From positions 1-26,680 of the forward strand of contig CAAGHA010000150.1 in NCBI GenBank assembly GCA_900769555.1: 26,680 bases of DNA, given 5' to 3'. A program made the position numbers and the translations under genes. Shown in pieces: positions 11,301 through 18,419 of this stretch. Each line of letters opens with the position of its first letter. Positions within the stretch are counted from its first letter, which is position 1. The stretch comes from Bacteroidales bacterium (GTDB lineage Bacteria > Bacteroidota > Bacteroidia > Bacteroidales > Paludibacteraceae). Under the pieces are notes generated by a model that saw nothing but the letters and a program-made list of their open reading frames with translations, ran no database searches and was not told the origin of the DNA.

Positions 11301-12838
11301 ATGTTGTGTTGACTGATACGGCAGGGAAAGTAGTTCCGGTAAAGGTGAAAACGGTAGATGCAAATTCCATTACATTAACAAGTAAAGAGGATTTAAATAA
11401 TTTGTCATTAAATATCACTACAATTGTTAAGGAAGAGGGGCCAATGACTGCCTTTAGAGATTATACGGTTAGATTCTTAACAATGATTAGAAATATTAGT
11501 GTCAATTATCGTCATTCAGATGCATTAGAAGTAAACGGATACAGACCGCTAAGTGGATTCTTAGGTCAGGATCACTCAAATCCGGGCTATGATTTCACCT
11601 TTGGATTCTTTAATACTGAAAAGTTCTTACAACGTGCTTATAGAGAGGATTCTTTGTTGATTATCAACGAAGATATAACAAATCCGGTTATCCATAGTAT
11701 AACTCAGAATTTAACGGTAAAATCGTTGGTAGAACCAATACCGGGATTAAAAATCGACTTAAATGCTTCTTGGTACAAAAATCATCAAACAGACATTTAT
11801 TATATGTATGGTTTTGATGAAGATTGGAACTCTCAAGACATTGCCGGTTCATTCTCTCGAACTGCTCTTCCTATCAAGACCGCTTTTGCGAAAAATAGTC
11901 ATAACTCAAAAATATTTGAAGAGTTTTTACAAAACAGAGGAATTATCCAAAATAGGATATATGATGAAGTAGGAAGACAAAATGCAAATGGTAAGCCCAA
12001 TTTTGTGAATAGCAGTTCTGCAGATGTACTTATCCCTGCTTTCTACGCTACTTACTTTGGACAAAATGCTCGTGAAGTAGATTTAAATTATATTCCGGGA
12101 GGATCTTTCAAAAGCATAATAACCACATTGATTCCAAATTGGAAAATTACGTGTGATGCCTTTATGAGGATTCCTGCGATTAATAAAGTATTTAAGTCAT
12201 TTAATCTGAATCATACGTATAAGAGTACATACAATGTTGGTCCGTATGAATCTCTTATGGATTGGACTAATAACGTCTATGGAAGCAATTTGTATGGCAC
12301 TGCCGGTGAGTTCGAAGAGTTTAACAATATATCTTCTAGATATGATGTATTGGGGGTAAGCATCAATGAACAATTCGCACCTCTTTTTGGTGTAGATGCA
12401 AGTATGAAAAATAGCTTGTCAATGAAATTTGAAATCAAAAAAAATCGTACAATTCAGTTGGATATTCCGGGTAACCAAATTATGGAATCTTCAAGTCTCG
12501 AGTTCGTAGTTGGTTCCGGCTATCGCTTTGATGATATTGGTATGATTTTAAATATTGGTGACAATCAAAAGAAATTCAAGAATGATTTGAATCTAAGAGC
12601 TGATATAGGGTTCAAAAATACAGATGCATACATTCGTGTGATTGATGAAGAGTACTCTCAATTAAGTAGTGGGTTACGTTCATTTACGTTAAAATTCTCT
12701 GCGGATTACTTATTTAGCGAACGTTTGAATATCAAGTTATACTACGATTGTAAGTCAAGTACACCAAAGGTATCAGAGGGGTATCCAACTATTACAAACG
12801 ACTTTGGTATCGCTTTCAAAATTAACTTAACGCGATAG
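5327..12838 (+). CDS. sprA: SprA/Sov, outer-membrane translocon of the type IX secretion system
   Basis: Giant beta-barrel protein through which T9SS cargo crosses the outer membrane; Flavobacterium SprA is a 36-strand barrel. It has 2503 residues, close to Sov and SprA (about 2400-2500). The signal peptide (1-26) ends in AYAQ. Family signatures include DYGTSYIDDFEGTESS followed by WALASTP (about 826-856), the strand-turn repeat GSVRVTAGGRTLTEGTGYT (about 670), GQDHSNPGYDFTFGF near residue 2090, and an aromatic-rich amphipathic C-terminus ending FKINLTR, typical of a barrel's last strand. The start is taken as TTG at 5327: it directly precedes the signal peptide, no in-frame ATG lies upstream back to the ruvA stop, and the next in-frame ATG is about 100 codons in and would remove the signal. 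No Shine-Dalgarno site is visible. The gene is intact with no frameshift. Confidence 0.96.
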   Translation: MKELVKYIIGITLVISGILAFSAYAQKVATDYIVSPTEKEEKEKKDSADLHFPIKKEIVTYDDFKGKSAADLEDPSNVTKDVIYDPNSGYYIYRTKIGDMDIVTPFVLSEDEYRAHSLQESMNSYWAEKAKSNTDGGNKFSLSEMKIGLGKTGDKIFGPGGIQLKTQGSVDLDFGFTISKRENPTISENNRVNTIFDFDTKIQLSANGSVGDKINFNLNYNTEATFNADQSLVNLGYKGDEDDIIQRIEAGNVSLPLSSSLISGSTDLFGFRTDLQFGKLKVSAIISQQESERKTISTEGAQTTEFELIPTEYEDNRHFFLSTYFYDHYDEWAKNAPNPQSGIVINKVEIWTTNSNSSSSNYTTRNIVALTDLGETYDEKGLSEKLPQNGTTYDRIKNNRNLRDIQTVSYELSTLPKENGDTMIATKDYEILNNAKLLNQSEYILNKELGYISLKSSVNPENIVAVAYEYTKGGKIYRVGELTTSLTDTSKTSTQNIFVKLVKSSIPDPSNKRLWNLTMKNIYSLGAYNIPPENFEVEIKYYFQSDSVTSYLTYIPALSNKNLLHVLNMDRLNKRQKAMPDGYFDYIEGYTVHSSTGRIIFLSTRPFDTGIKRGYGNIPNVEKYTFPELYDTTLTIAEQCTEKNKFIITGEYSSTSGSEIRLGVTNIARGSVRVTAGGRTLTEGTGYTVDYNLGIVKILDETALASNSPIDVSVESQSFFNTQRKSLLGTNLEYAFSDKFTLGGTVLHLSEKPLTQKVNMGNEPISNTIWGMNGTFKSDWQWLTSVIDKIPLINATAPSSIALSGEFAQLLPGHNKAVNQDDYGTSYIDDFEGTESSINIKNPTAWALASTPKISDNPSYVSDDRYKLYDKYFIAKNDTFWEEHLNPTDLKNVRYNINRAHISWYYIDQIFTNGNANTPKHIKNDKEMLSHHYVRPVIEQEIYQDKDPIFGESSTLQTLHLHYYPRERGAYNMDVGGMNEEGYLENPGNRWAGIMRKLDNTNFETSNIEYLEFWLMDPFIYEGIDTSMNASPGQLVFNLGSVSEDVLKDGRKAFENGLPTSNNNAAIDSTVWGRVPRLTSITNSFDNSYLYQQDLGLDGISNDDEYKFFIYSKYYDSINSKVTGKTKLRWAEEAFSPLSDPAGDNFHYFRGNDYDEQELDIFNRYKYYNGVEGNSTANSNEFTSTATTSPDSEDLNGDNTLNETEQYYEYIVQIAKDKFDEAEWENNFITNMVESTVELKNGNTENVKWYQFRIPINTNRKRAEGGISDFRSIRFIRMYMTGFEKEEHLRFGELQFVRTDWRVYEKNDKLIDYSIANKLKHTGRIDISSVCIENDSRKKPVGYQLPPGIDRTIDPSQMQLTEENEQAMVLKIDSLEPNDARAVYKTITLDTRQYKRFKMFVHAEELIDGENIPDNRLYAFVRFGSDFTQNYYEYRIPLKITPAGAIDQYSVWPQENNFDFEFEMLTNLKLERDKKKNAGQVRYNERYTKMHGNNTMAVIGSPSFGDISSMMIGIVNEDDVTHSAEIWVNEMRMSGYDEEGGWAAIANLGIVFSDLGSLTVGGQIETVGFGNIEDNITDRNQEDFYEYNITAAVQLGKLFPEKAKVNLPFTYTRTHQRTSPKYDPMNTDTELEKTLDNFDLEREKDSIKAMSQTDKVYQSYTLNNVRVGITSKTPMPYDPANFSFSLGYNESVEKNPEVEYEKIKNYKGTFNYVYSINPKPVEPFKKVKFLKSNNWKLIRDFNFYYIPKNIAFSTSMTRYYEEIQSRNYNSPIMKDTTFQYMSYDKNWLWDRTSDIKWDLTRTLKLRFTSATNSEINEIIRSSDDNRLVNIPINKEYLRDINYFDWYEQWKDTVWSSIKDFGEPVSYEQKFTASYALPINKLPYLDWITSNAQYNANYQWDKGTILTLGESPITGNMMENVRNWNGDVRFNFENFYNKFPYLKELNRKMNNKYSTKKKGKEPQKPKNYERKRLRLKAGNKTRINHRLNSTKLNVVLTDTAGKVVPVKVKTVDANSITLTSKEDLNNLSLNITTIVKEEGPMTAFRDYTVRFLTMIRNISVNYRHSDALEVNGYRPLSGFLGQDHSNPGYDFTFGFFNTEKFLQRAYREDSLLIINEDITNPVIHSITQNLTVKSLVEPIPGLKIDLNASWYKNHQTDIYYMYGFDEDWNSQDIAGSFSRTALPIKTAFAKNSHNSKIFEEFLQNRGIIQNRIYDEVGRQNANGKPNFVNSSSADVLIPAFYATYFGQNAREVDLNYIPGGSFKSIITTLIPNWKITCDAFMRIPAINKVFKSFNLNHTYKSTYNVGPYESLMDWTNNVYGSNLYGTAGEFEEFNNISSRYDVLGVSINEQFAPLFGVDASMKNSLSMKFEIKKNRTIQLDIPGNQIMESSSLEFVVGSGYRFDDIGMILNIGDNQKKFKNDLNLRADIGFKNTDAYIRVIDEEYSQLSSGLRSFTLKFSADYLFSERLNIKLYYDCKSSTPKVSEGYPTITNDFGIAFKINLTR

Positions 12839-13154
12839 TCCTTAAAAAGATATTATACTGCCGTTTTTTATAGAAGTTAATGTAGATGATTTACATTAGA
12901 AAACGTACATAAACTACAGAAAACTATTTTGGAGTAAGTTCTAAAAATGCTTTTCTAAAACATTCGAAATAGATTTATTACAAATAAAAAACAGAAATCG
13001 TTATTTGTAGAGGTTACCTTATATTCTTAAATTCGTTTCTACCCAATTCTATAAAAGTAACCTTAAAACAACTTTTATTTTTTTGTAATAAATTTTGTTT
13101 CATTTTAAATTTTTATTTTTTTTGTATAAAAATTATGATAATATTTAAAGGGGT
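12839..13154. other. Intergenic region sprA to C10 protease
   Basis: 316 bp, very AT-rich. It contains a small hairpin (TAATGTA at 12878-12884, TACATTA at 12892-12898, no U-tract), the dispersed repeat at 12931-13022, and a further fragment at about 13048-13100 that shares the 15-mer TTTGTAATAAATTTT (13082-13096) with the repeat copy at 15810. No clean TTTG/TAnnTTTG pair is found before the protease. The ribosome site AAAGGGG just before 13155 is unusually good for this window. Confidence 0.5.
12931..13022 (-). repeat. Dispersed inverted-repeat element, copy A
   Basis: About 92 bp with imperfect inverted ends: AGTAAGTTCTAAAAATG on the left, and on the right the complement of AAGGTAACCTCTACAAATAA. 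Read on the minus strand it aligns along its length with copies B (15810-15902) and C (26195-26297): ends of the type AACTTCTATAAATT, then TTTGTAATAAAT, then CTATTTCGAATG, then TTTTTAGAACTTAC. It has no coding potential. Confidence 0.7.
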
Positions 13155-15626
13155 ATGAAAAAAATTGGTTTAATCTTTTGGTCTTTTTTCGCTATAATTA
13201 CATGTTCAATAAAGGCATCTCCTGTTAAGGTTGAAACAGCAAAAAGTGTTGCAGAGGTTTTCTGTGCAAAAAGAGGGATAACGGGTGAATTAAGTTTGTC
13301 TGAGGTGAAAAGAGAGGGATGTTATATCTTTAATAGTAGTGATAATGGTTTTGTTATTGTTGCAGCAAACGACAATATAACTCCAATTTTGGGTTATTCA
13401 AAAAAAGGATCCATTAACGAAAATAGTAAAAAAGCAGTTGCTTTTACAAGTTGGTTGAATAGTATTGATGAAGGAGTTGATTCTCTTTTGTCAAAAATTG
13501 ATGAGGCAAAGATCGATAAATCAAAGTGGGAGCTATTAAAATCGGGAAATTTCCCCGTTACTACAAGAAATTCCCAGTCGGTAGGTCCTCTTTTGAGTAC
13601 TAAATGGGCTCAATATGAACCTTTTAACCTGCTTTGTCCGGAGAATAGTCTGGCCGGATGTGTGGCTGTTGCCATGGCGCAGGTTATGAAATATTATAAT
13701 CATCCGCAAAAAGGGATAGGTTCTTCTGAGGAATATGTGACTAAAACCAATAATTATATAATTCCTTCTGTTTCTTTGGACACAGAGTATGATTGGGACA
13801 ATATGTTGGATGACTATAGTGGTGATTTTTCTCAAGTGCAGGTTGATGCTGTTTCAAAGTTGCTTTATCATTGCGGTATTACCACTTTTATGGACTATGA
13901 TTCAGAAGGAAGTGGTACGGTTGTGCGAGAAGCTGCCAAAGCTTTGTATGGGCACTTTGACTATGATAAGTCTATTCGTTATTGTGAAAGAAAACATTTT
14001 ACGGACGAGCAATGGCATAGTTTGTTGAAAGAACAATTAAATATGGGTTACCCGATTATATACAGTGGAAGAAACGAATCTGCTACTGATGGACATTCCT
14101 TTATTTGTGACGGGTATGATGAATATGGTTTTTATCATTTTAATTTTGGCTGGGGAGGCTACTGTGATGGATATTACATGCCGGATTATATTCTCCCTAT
14201 TGAAGAGTCTGTAAATGAGATTGTTTCAGATTATTCTTACGCCCAAAATGCTTTGATTAACATTTCCCCAAATGAAAACGGATCTTATTATTATGATTTT
14301 ATCAATGTAGTCCCGGAAGATTTTTCTATCTTAAGAGAAACAATAACAGAGAGAAAGATTGTGGAAATCTCTAATAAATTTTTCAACACTGCCTCGGAAA
14401 GTTTTGAGGGAGAATTACTTATGGAGATTTGGGATGAAGATAAGAATCTTTTGCATGAAGCGGTTTTAACTTCTGTCACAATTGATGCGTTTGCTTATCT
14501 CACTTTTAGTAATATGAAGATAAATTTTATTCAATTTCCTAATGGAACTTATTATTTATCTTTTAAATTAAGAGACGCAAATGGAAAGGATTATGCGATA
14601 AGAGATGCACAGGGTTCTGTTGCGTTGCGTAAGGTTGTCGTAAATTTACCGCAAGAAGAGTCTTCTGTTAACTTTGTTTATGAGTGGTCTGACTATTTTG
14701 AAGTCTCTCCTGATACTGTCTTTCATGGTGAGTATCTTGATGTGGAGGCGTGCGTCACCAATGTTTCTGAATCGATATTTAAGGGAACTGCTTTCTTAAT
14801 TATTTACAACTCGGCGGGTGATACCGCAAGAGTGTTGGAGGGTGCAACCTTTGAAGCCGGCCTTTTGGAAGGTGCTTGTCTTTATTGGGAGATTCCTATA
14901 GATGAGAGTTTCGTAGGCGATTACTACGTGGAAGTTTTGCTTCAGGATGAATCCGGTAAGATGTATGACGTCAGAGATGCAGAAAATTCTAACAATAAAC
15001 GTAATTTTTTTGTTAATGCTCCAGTTCTTCCGGAAGTGCCACAATGTGATTTTATTTGTAAGAATTCTTCGGATTTAAAAGTTGTTGTAGAATCGTCTTC
15101 CGGCACGATTACTCGCATTGCTGTTAGCTACGTATTTTTTAACGAAGGGATTTTTAACTTCTCCGGAACGGTGAATCTTGATATTGTAAATGAGTCCGGA
15201 AGAGTTGTTGCTACGCTTCCAAGTGATCAATTGACTATTGATGTCGCCCAGGGTTACCAAGGAGGTTTGAAAATTGATTTGGATTGTTTCCCGAATGGTG
15301 AATATTATATGGTCATCAGATTGGAGGATGCAGATGGAAATGATTATTATGTGAAAGATACATATTGTGAAACTGCCAAAGGAACATTTAATATCGACGA
15401 AACCATTGGTCATCCTTTGGTATTCTCACCGGACAACTCTTTGCACATCTCAGTTTGCAATCAACAATTGAACTTATATTCCGAAAAAAAACAAGAGGTT
15501 GCAATTTATGATTTGTATGGACGAGTTGTAAAGGAAATGACTGTGGATGGAATCTTTTGCGTTGAATTACCTTCAGGAATGTATTTAATTAAGTCTAAGG
15601 ATTCTGTATTTAAAGTAATTCTGTAA
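13155..15626 (+). CDS. Secreted C10 (streptopain-like) cysteine protease with T9SS sorting domain
   Basis: Secreted or cell-surface papain-fold protease of the streptopain/PrtT family, 823 residues. In order: signal peptide (1-20, KKIGLIFWSFFAIITCSIKA), inhibitory prodomain (about 23-130), catalytic domain with nucleophile Cys169 in AGCVAVAMAQVMKYY and His314 in GHSFICDGYD followed by FGWGGYCDGYY. Three similar beta-sandwich repeats follow (about 385-497, 508-621, 632-748), each ending in a YY..LxDxxGxxYxVRDA-like strand. The C-terminal domain (about 755-823) contains VAIYDLYGRVV and PSGMYLIK, the pattern of a T9SS type A sorting signal. It sits just downstream of the sprA translocon that would export it. 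Streptopain-family members cleave host proteins in other species; the substrate here is unknown. ATG at 13155 has the good ribosome site AAAGGGG. Confidence 0.92.
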   Translation: MKKIGLIFWSFFAIITCSIKASPVKVETAKSVAEVFCAKRGITGELSLSEVKREGCYIFNSSDNGFVIVAANDNITPILGYSKKGSINENSKKAVAFTSWLNSIDEGVDSLLSKIDEAKIDKSKWELLKSGNFPVTTRNSQSVGPLLSTKWAQYEPFNLLCPENSLAGCVAVAMAQVMKYYNHPQKGIGSSEEYVTKTNNYIIPSVSLDTEYDWDNMLDDYSGDFSQVQVDAVSKLLYHCGITTFMDYDSEGSGTVVREAAKALYGHFDYDKSIRYCERKHFTDEQWHSLLKEQLNMGYPIIYSGRNESATDGHSFICDGYDEYGFYHFNFGWGGYCDGYYMPDYILPIEESVNEIVSDYSYAQNALINISPNENGSYYYDFINVVPEDFSILRETITERKIVEISNKFFNTASESFEGELLMEIWDEDKNLLHEAVLTSVTIDAFAYLTFSNMKINFIQFPNGTYYLSFKLRDANGKDYAIRDAQGSVALRKVVVNLPQEESSVNFVYEWSDYFEVSPDTVFHGEYLDVEACVTNVSESIFKGTAFLIIYNSAGDTARVLEGATFEAGLLEGACLYWEIPIDESFVGDYYVEVLLQDESGKMYDVRDAENSNNKRNFFVNAPVLPEVPQCDFICKNSSDLKVVVESSSGTITRIAVSYVFFNEGIFNFSGTVNLDIVNESGRVVATLPSDQLTIDVAQGYQGGLKIDLDCFPNGEYYMVIRLEDADGNDYYVKDTYCETAKGTFNIDETIGHPLVFSPDNSLHISVCNQQLNLYSEKKQEVAIYDLYGRVVKEMTVDGIFCVELPSGMYLIKSKDSVFKVIL

Positions 15627-15670
15627 ACATTGAATATATTTCGTGAGTATTCGTGCGTATTTAGAAATTA

Positions 15671-15811
15671 TTTAAATTTTATTCGTATATATCTGAGAGT
15701 AATTTTTTAATCTATTTTGCATTGCTTTTTAATGTTAATAGGAATCTGTTATCAAAATAAAAATACAAACAATTCAAAAAGGTTCTCAAATATGCGCGAA
15801 TAAAATTTAAA
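15671..15811. repeat. Perfect 15 bp inverted repeat downstream of the C10 protease
   Basis: TTTAAATTTTATTCG at 15671-15685 and its exact reverse complement at 15797-15811, separated by 111 bp of AT-rich DNA with no gene. The right arm abuts dispersed repeat copy B. It could be the ends of a small decayed element or a long-range stem in the transcript. Confidence 0.5.
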
Positions 15812-15902
15812 CAACTTCTAAAATGGATTCAAAAGCATCCTCATCCAAAAGAAAATTTATTACAAATAAAAACAAATATTATAATTTATAGAAGTTACCT
15901 TA
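15810..15902 (-). repeat. Dispersed inverted-repeat element, copy B
   Basis: About 93 bp. The left end is AACAACTTCTAAAATGG and the right end AATTTATAGAAGTTACC, which are imperfect inverses. Read on the minus strand it matches copy C closely: AACTTCTATAAATT, a TTTGTTT segment, a GATAAATT/AATAAATT core, then GGATG. It lies 21 bp past the 3' end of the NUDIX gene. The core 15-mer AAAATTTATTACAAA (15852-15866) recurs inverted at 13082-13096. Confidence 0.75.
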
Positions 15903-15923
15903 TGAATTTTCTTAGATGATAAT

Positions 15924-16424
15924 TTAGAAAACCCCGGATTCCCTCAATTTGGCAAAATCCACTTCAAAGTTAGGTGTGAATACAGACTTTGATAAAGAGG
16001 ATTCAATCTCATCTATTGACCAAAATTTACCCTCAGTTACCTCATTTTTATCGGGAATTGGTTCAACATCTGACACCGCATAGTGGACATAAATCATCTC
16101 TCGTTCAATGGGACTCTCCCATATATACCGAAAAAGGAACTGGGGCTTAATACCAACTAAACCTAACTCTTCGCGTGCTTCACGAAGTAGAGCTGACTCG
16201 ATTTCCTCTCCATAATCAACATGTCCACCTACCGAAGTGTCCCACTTACCCGGTTGAATATCTTTCCAATCAGCACGTTTCTGCAAAAATAATTCACCTT
16301 TTGTATTAAATAAATGGAGGTGAACAGCCACATGTAAAATTTTAGACCCACTGTGACAATCAGAGCGTAACGCCTTACCAATCACATTGCCTTCCTCATC
16401 GATTACAGGAAAATACTCTTTCAT
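15924..16424 (-). CDS. NUDIX hydrolase
   Basis: Cytosolic pyrophosphohydrolase acting on a nucleoside-diphosphate-linked or isoprenoid diphosphate substrate; the exact substrate cannot be told from sequence. It has 166 residues from the start chosen at 16424 (MKEYFPVIDEEGNVIG). An upstream in-frame extension would add a hydrophobic stretch not expected in this family. The Nudix box is complete: G67, E73, then R81-E82 and E85-E86-L-G88, fitting GX5EX7REUXEEXGU. The N-terminal half (GKALRSDCHSG, VHLHLFNTKGELFLQKR) resembles the YfcD / isopentenyl-diphosphate-isomerase-like branch. It stands alone, with a promoter far upstream at 16638-16668 and a leader of about 200 nt that contains a dispersed-repeat relative. 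Confidence 0.9.
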   Translation of the reverse strand: MKEYFPVIDEEGNVIGKALRSDCHSGSKILHVAVHLHLFNTKGELFLQKRADWKDIQPGKWDTSVGGHVDYGEEIESALLREAREELGLVGIKPQFLFRYIWESPIEREMIYVHYAVSDVEPIPDKNEVTEGKFWSIDEIESSLSKSVFTPNFEVDFAKLRESGVF

Positions 16425-16527
16425 GACTATAACAATTAAAGATGAGTTCAATAAATTCACCATATTAAATAAAAAAAAAATCAATCGTGGAGAAAATAAA
16501 CTTTTCGGTACTTTTTGATTTATTTCG

Positions 16528-16630
16528 TCAACTTACTGTTTGTGCTTGTACGGCTTCTTTCTTTTGCATAGCAACCTGCTCGAAATAAGCTCAAAAATTC
16601 CTCGAAATGAATTTATAGAACCCACCTAAG
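16528..16630 (+). repeat. Possible diverged dispersed-repeat copy D in the NUDIX leader
   Basis: The right end (CTCGAAATGAATTTATAGAA, then CCCACCTAAG) closely parallels that of copy C (CTCGACCTAATTTATAGAA, then CTTACCTTAAG). The left end CAACTTACTGTTTGTG is only a weak match to CAACTTCTATAAATT, and the middle is diverged. On the minus strand the element begins almost exactly at the predicted transcription start of the NUDIX gene, so it occupies most of that gene's leader. Confidence 0.45.
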
Positions 16631-16637
16631 ATTTCCA

Positions 16638-16668
16638 CAAAGATACAATCAAATCAGAAGTGAACAAA
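16638..16668 (-). promoter_or_regulatory. Bacteroidota-type promoter directed at the NUDIX gene
   Basis: Minus strand: TTTG (16668-16665), 19 bp spacer, TATCTTTG (16645-16638). This is an exact consensus match, with predicted transcription start near 16631 and a leader of about 207 nt before the ATG at 16424. Confidence 0.6.
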
Positions 16669-16703
16669 ACAAAGAAATAAATCGTTTACATTAAAAAAAA
16701 ACT

Positions 16704-17030
16704 ATGACACAATTTATTCTTAATCTGCTGTTCTCATTTTTCAAGCAAGAAATAACCCAAATAAAATTTAAAATCGGGAACAAATTGGCTGAAGCTTTAA
16801 CCTTTTTCATCATCACAGCTATTTGTCTGACTAACTTTATACTATTTCTATTATTTGCATCTTTAGCAACTTACCACTACATAAAAGAATGGCATGGTGA
16901 CACAGGTATTGCACTTCTTTGTGCTGCAAGCCTGAACATTATCACCATGCTATTACTAGTTCTATTCAGAAACAAATGGATAAAACCAAATCTATCTAAG
17001 TTAGTCGCAAAATTTATGGAACAAGAATAA
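16704..17030 (+). CDS. Small two-helix membrane protein, phage-holin-family-like
   Basis: 108 residues: a positively charged amphipathic N-terminus (1-30), two membrane helices (about 33-57 and 68-88) with a short loop between them (KEWHGDTG), and a basic C-terminal tail (NKWIKPNLSKLVAKFMEQ). This layout matches the small proteins often labelled phage holin family or Holin-X in Bacteroidota, which are chromosomal, not phage-borne, and whose function is not established. No lysis or phage genes are nearby. Its stop is 7 bp from the convergent hisF stop, with no visible terminator between. Confidence 0.75.
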   Translation: MTQFILNLLFSFFKQEITQIKFKIGNKLAEALTFFIITAICLTNFILFLLFASLATYHYIKEWHGDTGIALLCAASLNIITMLLLVLFRNKWIKPNLSKLVAKFMEQE

Positions 17031-17037
17031 CCACATC

Positions 17038-17799
17038 TTAGCAAGTCAATCGAACAGGAACTCCTTGTTGCTTCAAATATTGCTTCAGATCAGGAATTGC
17101 AATTTCATGAAAATGAAAGATAGAAGCCGCTAAAGCAGCATCTGCTTTCCCCTCTGCAAAAACATCCTTGAAATGCTCCATCGTACCAGCTCCTCCCGAC
17201 GCAATAACCGGAATAGAGAGGGACTCCGACAATACCGCTAACGCATCATTTGCAAATCCTTGTTTCACTCCGTCATGATTCATACTCGTAAAAAGAATTT
17301 CACCGGCACCTCGCTCTTGAGCCTCTTTTGCCCAAGAAAACAACTTCTTATCCGTTGCGATTCTGCCCCCATTCAAAAAACAGGTCCACTCTTCATTCTC
17401 CAATTTGGCATCAATCGCAACAGTACACACTTGAGACCCAAAGTTCTTCGCAACCTCACTGATTAAATCCGGGTTTTTTATTGCAGCAGAATTAATTGAT
17501 ACCTTATCCGCACCGGCACTCAACAATATATCAACATCCTTCAACTCATGAATTCCTCCTCCTACAGTAAAAGGAATACTGATATTTTGAGCTATTCGAC
17601 GTACCAAATCCACAAAGGTCTTTCTTCCCTCGTGTGACGCCGTGATATCTAAAAAGACTAACTCATCTGCCCCCTGACGACTATACTCTGCACCCAACTC
17701 AACAGGATCACCAACATTGCGAATATTGACAAAATTTACTCCTTTTACCGTTTGCCCATCTTTAATATCAAGACAAGGTATAATTCTTTTTGCTAACAT
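17038..17799 (-). CDS. hisF: Imidazole glycerol phosphate synthase, cyclase subunit HisF
   Basis: (Beta/alpha)8-barrel cyclase of histidine biosynthesis. It uses ammonia channelled from HisH to convert PRFAR to imidazole-glycerol phosphate and AICAR. 253 residues, full length. The catalytic Asp11 (IIPCLDIKDGQTVKG) and Asp130 (VAIDAK) are present at the canonical positions. Phosphate-binding loops FTVGGGI (77-83) and VIASGGAGT are intact. The start overlaps the end of hisH by 7 bp, consistent with a coupled complex. hisA, which often lies between or beside these genes in Bacteroidota, is missing here. Confidence 0.97.
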   Translation of the reverse strand: MLAKRIIPCLDIKDGQTVKGVNFVNIRNVGDPVELGAEYSRQGADELVFLDITASHEGRKTFVDLVRRIAQNISIPFTVGGGIHELKDVDILLSAGADKVSINSAAIKNPDLISEVAKNFGSQVCTVAIDAKLENEEWTCFLNGGRIATDKKLFSWAKEAQERGAGEILFTSMNHDGVKQGFANDALAVLSESLSIPVIASGGAGTMEHFKDVFAEGKADAALAASIFHFHEIAIPDLKQYLKQQGVPVRLTC

Positions 17800-18395
17800 A
17801 TATCCAAGAAATTTTTTAAGATTATCTCACCCAATTCTCCACTTTTTTCGGGATGAAATTGAGTTGCGTAAAAATTATCTTTATGTAATACAGCACTATA
17901 TGGATGTATGTAATCTGTTGTCGCAATCGTATTTTTACCCACAGTTGCATAATAGCTATGCACATAATAGAAATATGGGTCTTCCGGCAAGCCTCTAAAG
18001 AGAGGATGATCAACGGTCTCTATAGTGTTCCAACCCATGTGAGGGACTTTATTAACCTGCTCATTGGGGATAAACAAACGAACTGCCTCATCAAAGATAC
18101 CCAAACAATCAACACGACCGGAGGCAGCCTCTTCAGAATACTTACACATCAACTGCATACCTATACAAATCCCCAATGTAGGTTGTTTAAGATTCTTTAT
18201 CACCTCATCCAAACGATGCTCTTTCAAATATGCCATCGTGGTTTCCGCTTCTCCCACACCGGGGAAAATTACCTTATCAGCCGACTGAATACGCTCTAAA
18301 TCTCCTGTAATCTCAGCCTCAACGCCCAAACGTCTCATTGCATAATCCACAGAGAAAATATTCCCGGCATTGTATTTTACAATAACTACCTTCAT
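17793..18395 (-). CDS. hisH: Imidazole glycerol phosphate synthase, glutaminase subunit HisH
   Basis: Class I glutamine amidotransferase that supplies ammonia to HisF. 200 residues, normal length. The triad is visible: Cys77 in GICIGMQLM, His181 and Glu183 in QFHPEKSGELG. The oxyanion-strand region FPGVGEAE (44-51) is typical of HisH. It lies 24 bp downstream of thrC and overlaps hisF, so the three genes are probably transcribed together. It looks like the biosynthetic enzyme, not a sugar-amidation paralogue, because no such sugar genes are nearby. Confidence 0.96.
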   Translation of the reverse strand: MKVVIVKYNAGNIFSVDYAMRRLGVEAEITGDLERIQSADKVIFPGVGEAETTMAYLKEHRLDEVIKNLKQPTLGICIGMQLMCKYSEEAASGRVDCLGIFDEAVRLFIPNEQVNKVPHMGWNTIETVDHPLFRGLPEDPYFYYVHSYYATVGKNTIATTDYIHPYSAVLHKDNFYATQFHPEKSGELGEIILKNFLDIC

Positions 18396-18419
18396 CCTCT
18401 TTTTGCTTCTTACACAATA

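Noticed and set aside
12878..12898. Hairpin TAATGTA/TACATTA after sprA as a terminator.
   Set aside because: Weak 7 bp AT stem with no following U-tract.
16425..16484. Longer N-terminus for the NUDIX protein starting at 16484.
   Set aside because: It would add 20 mostly hydrophobic residues atypical of this cytosolic family; the ATG at 16424 starts at the conserved region.
16704..17030. Holin-like protein as a sign of a prophage.
   Set aside because: No phage structural, lysis or integrase genes are nearby; such small membrane proteins are common chromosomal genes in Bacteroidota.
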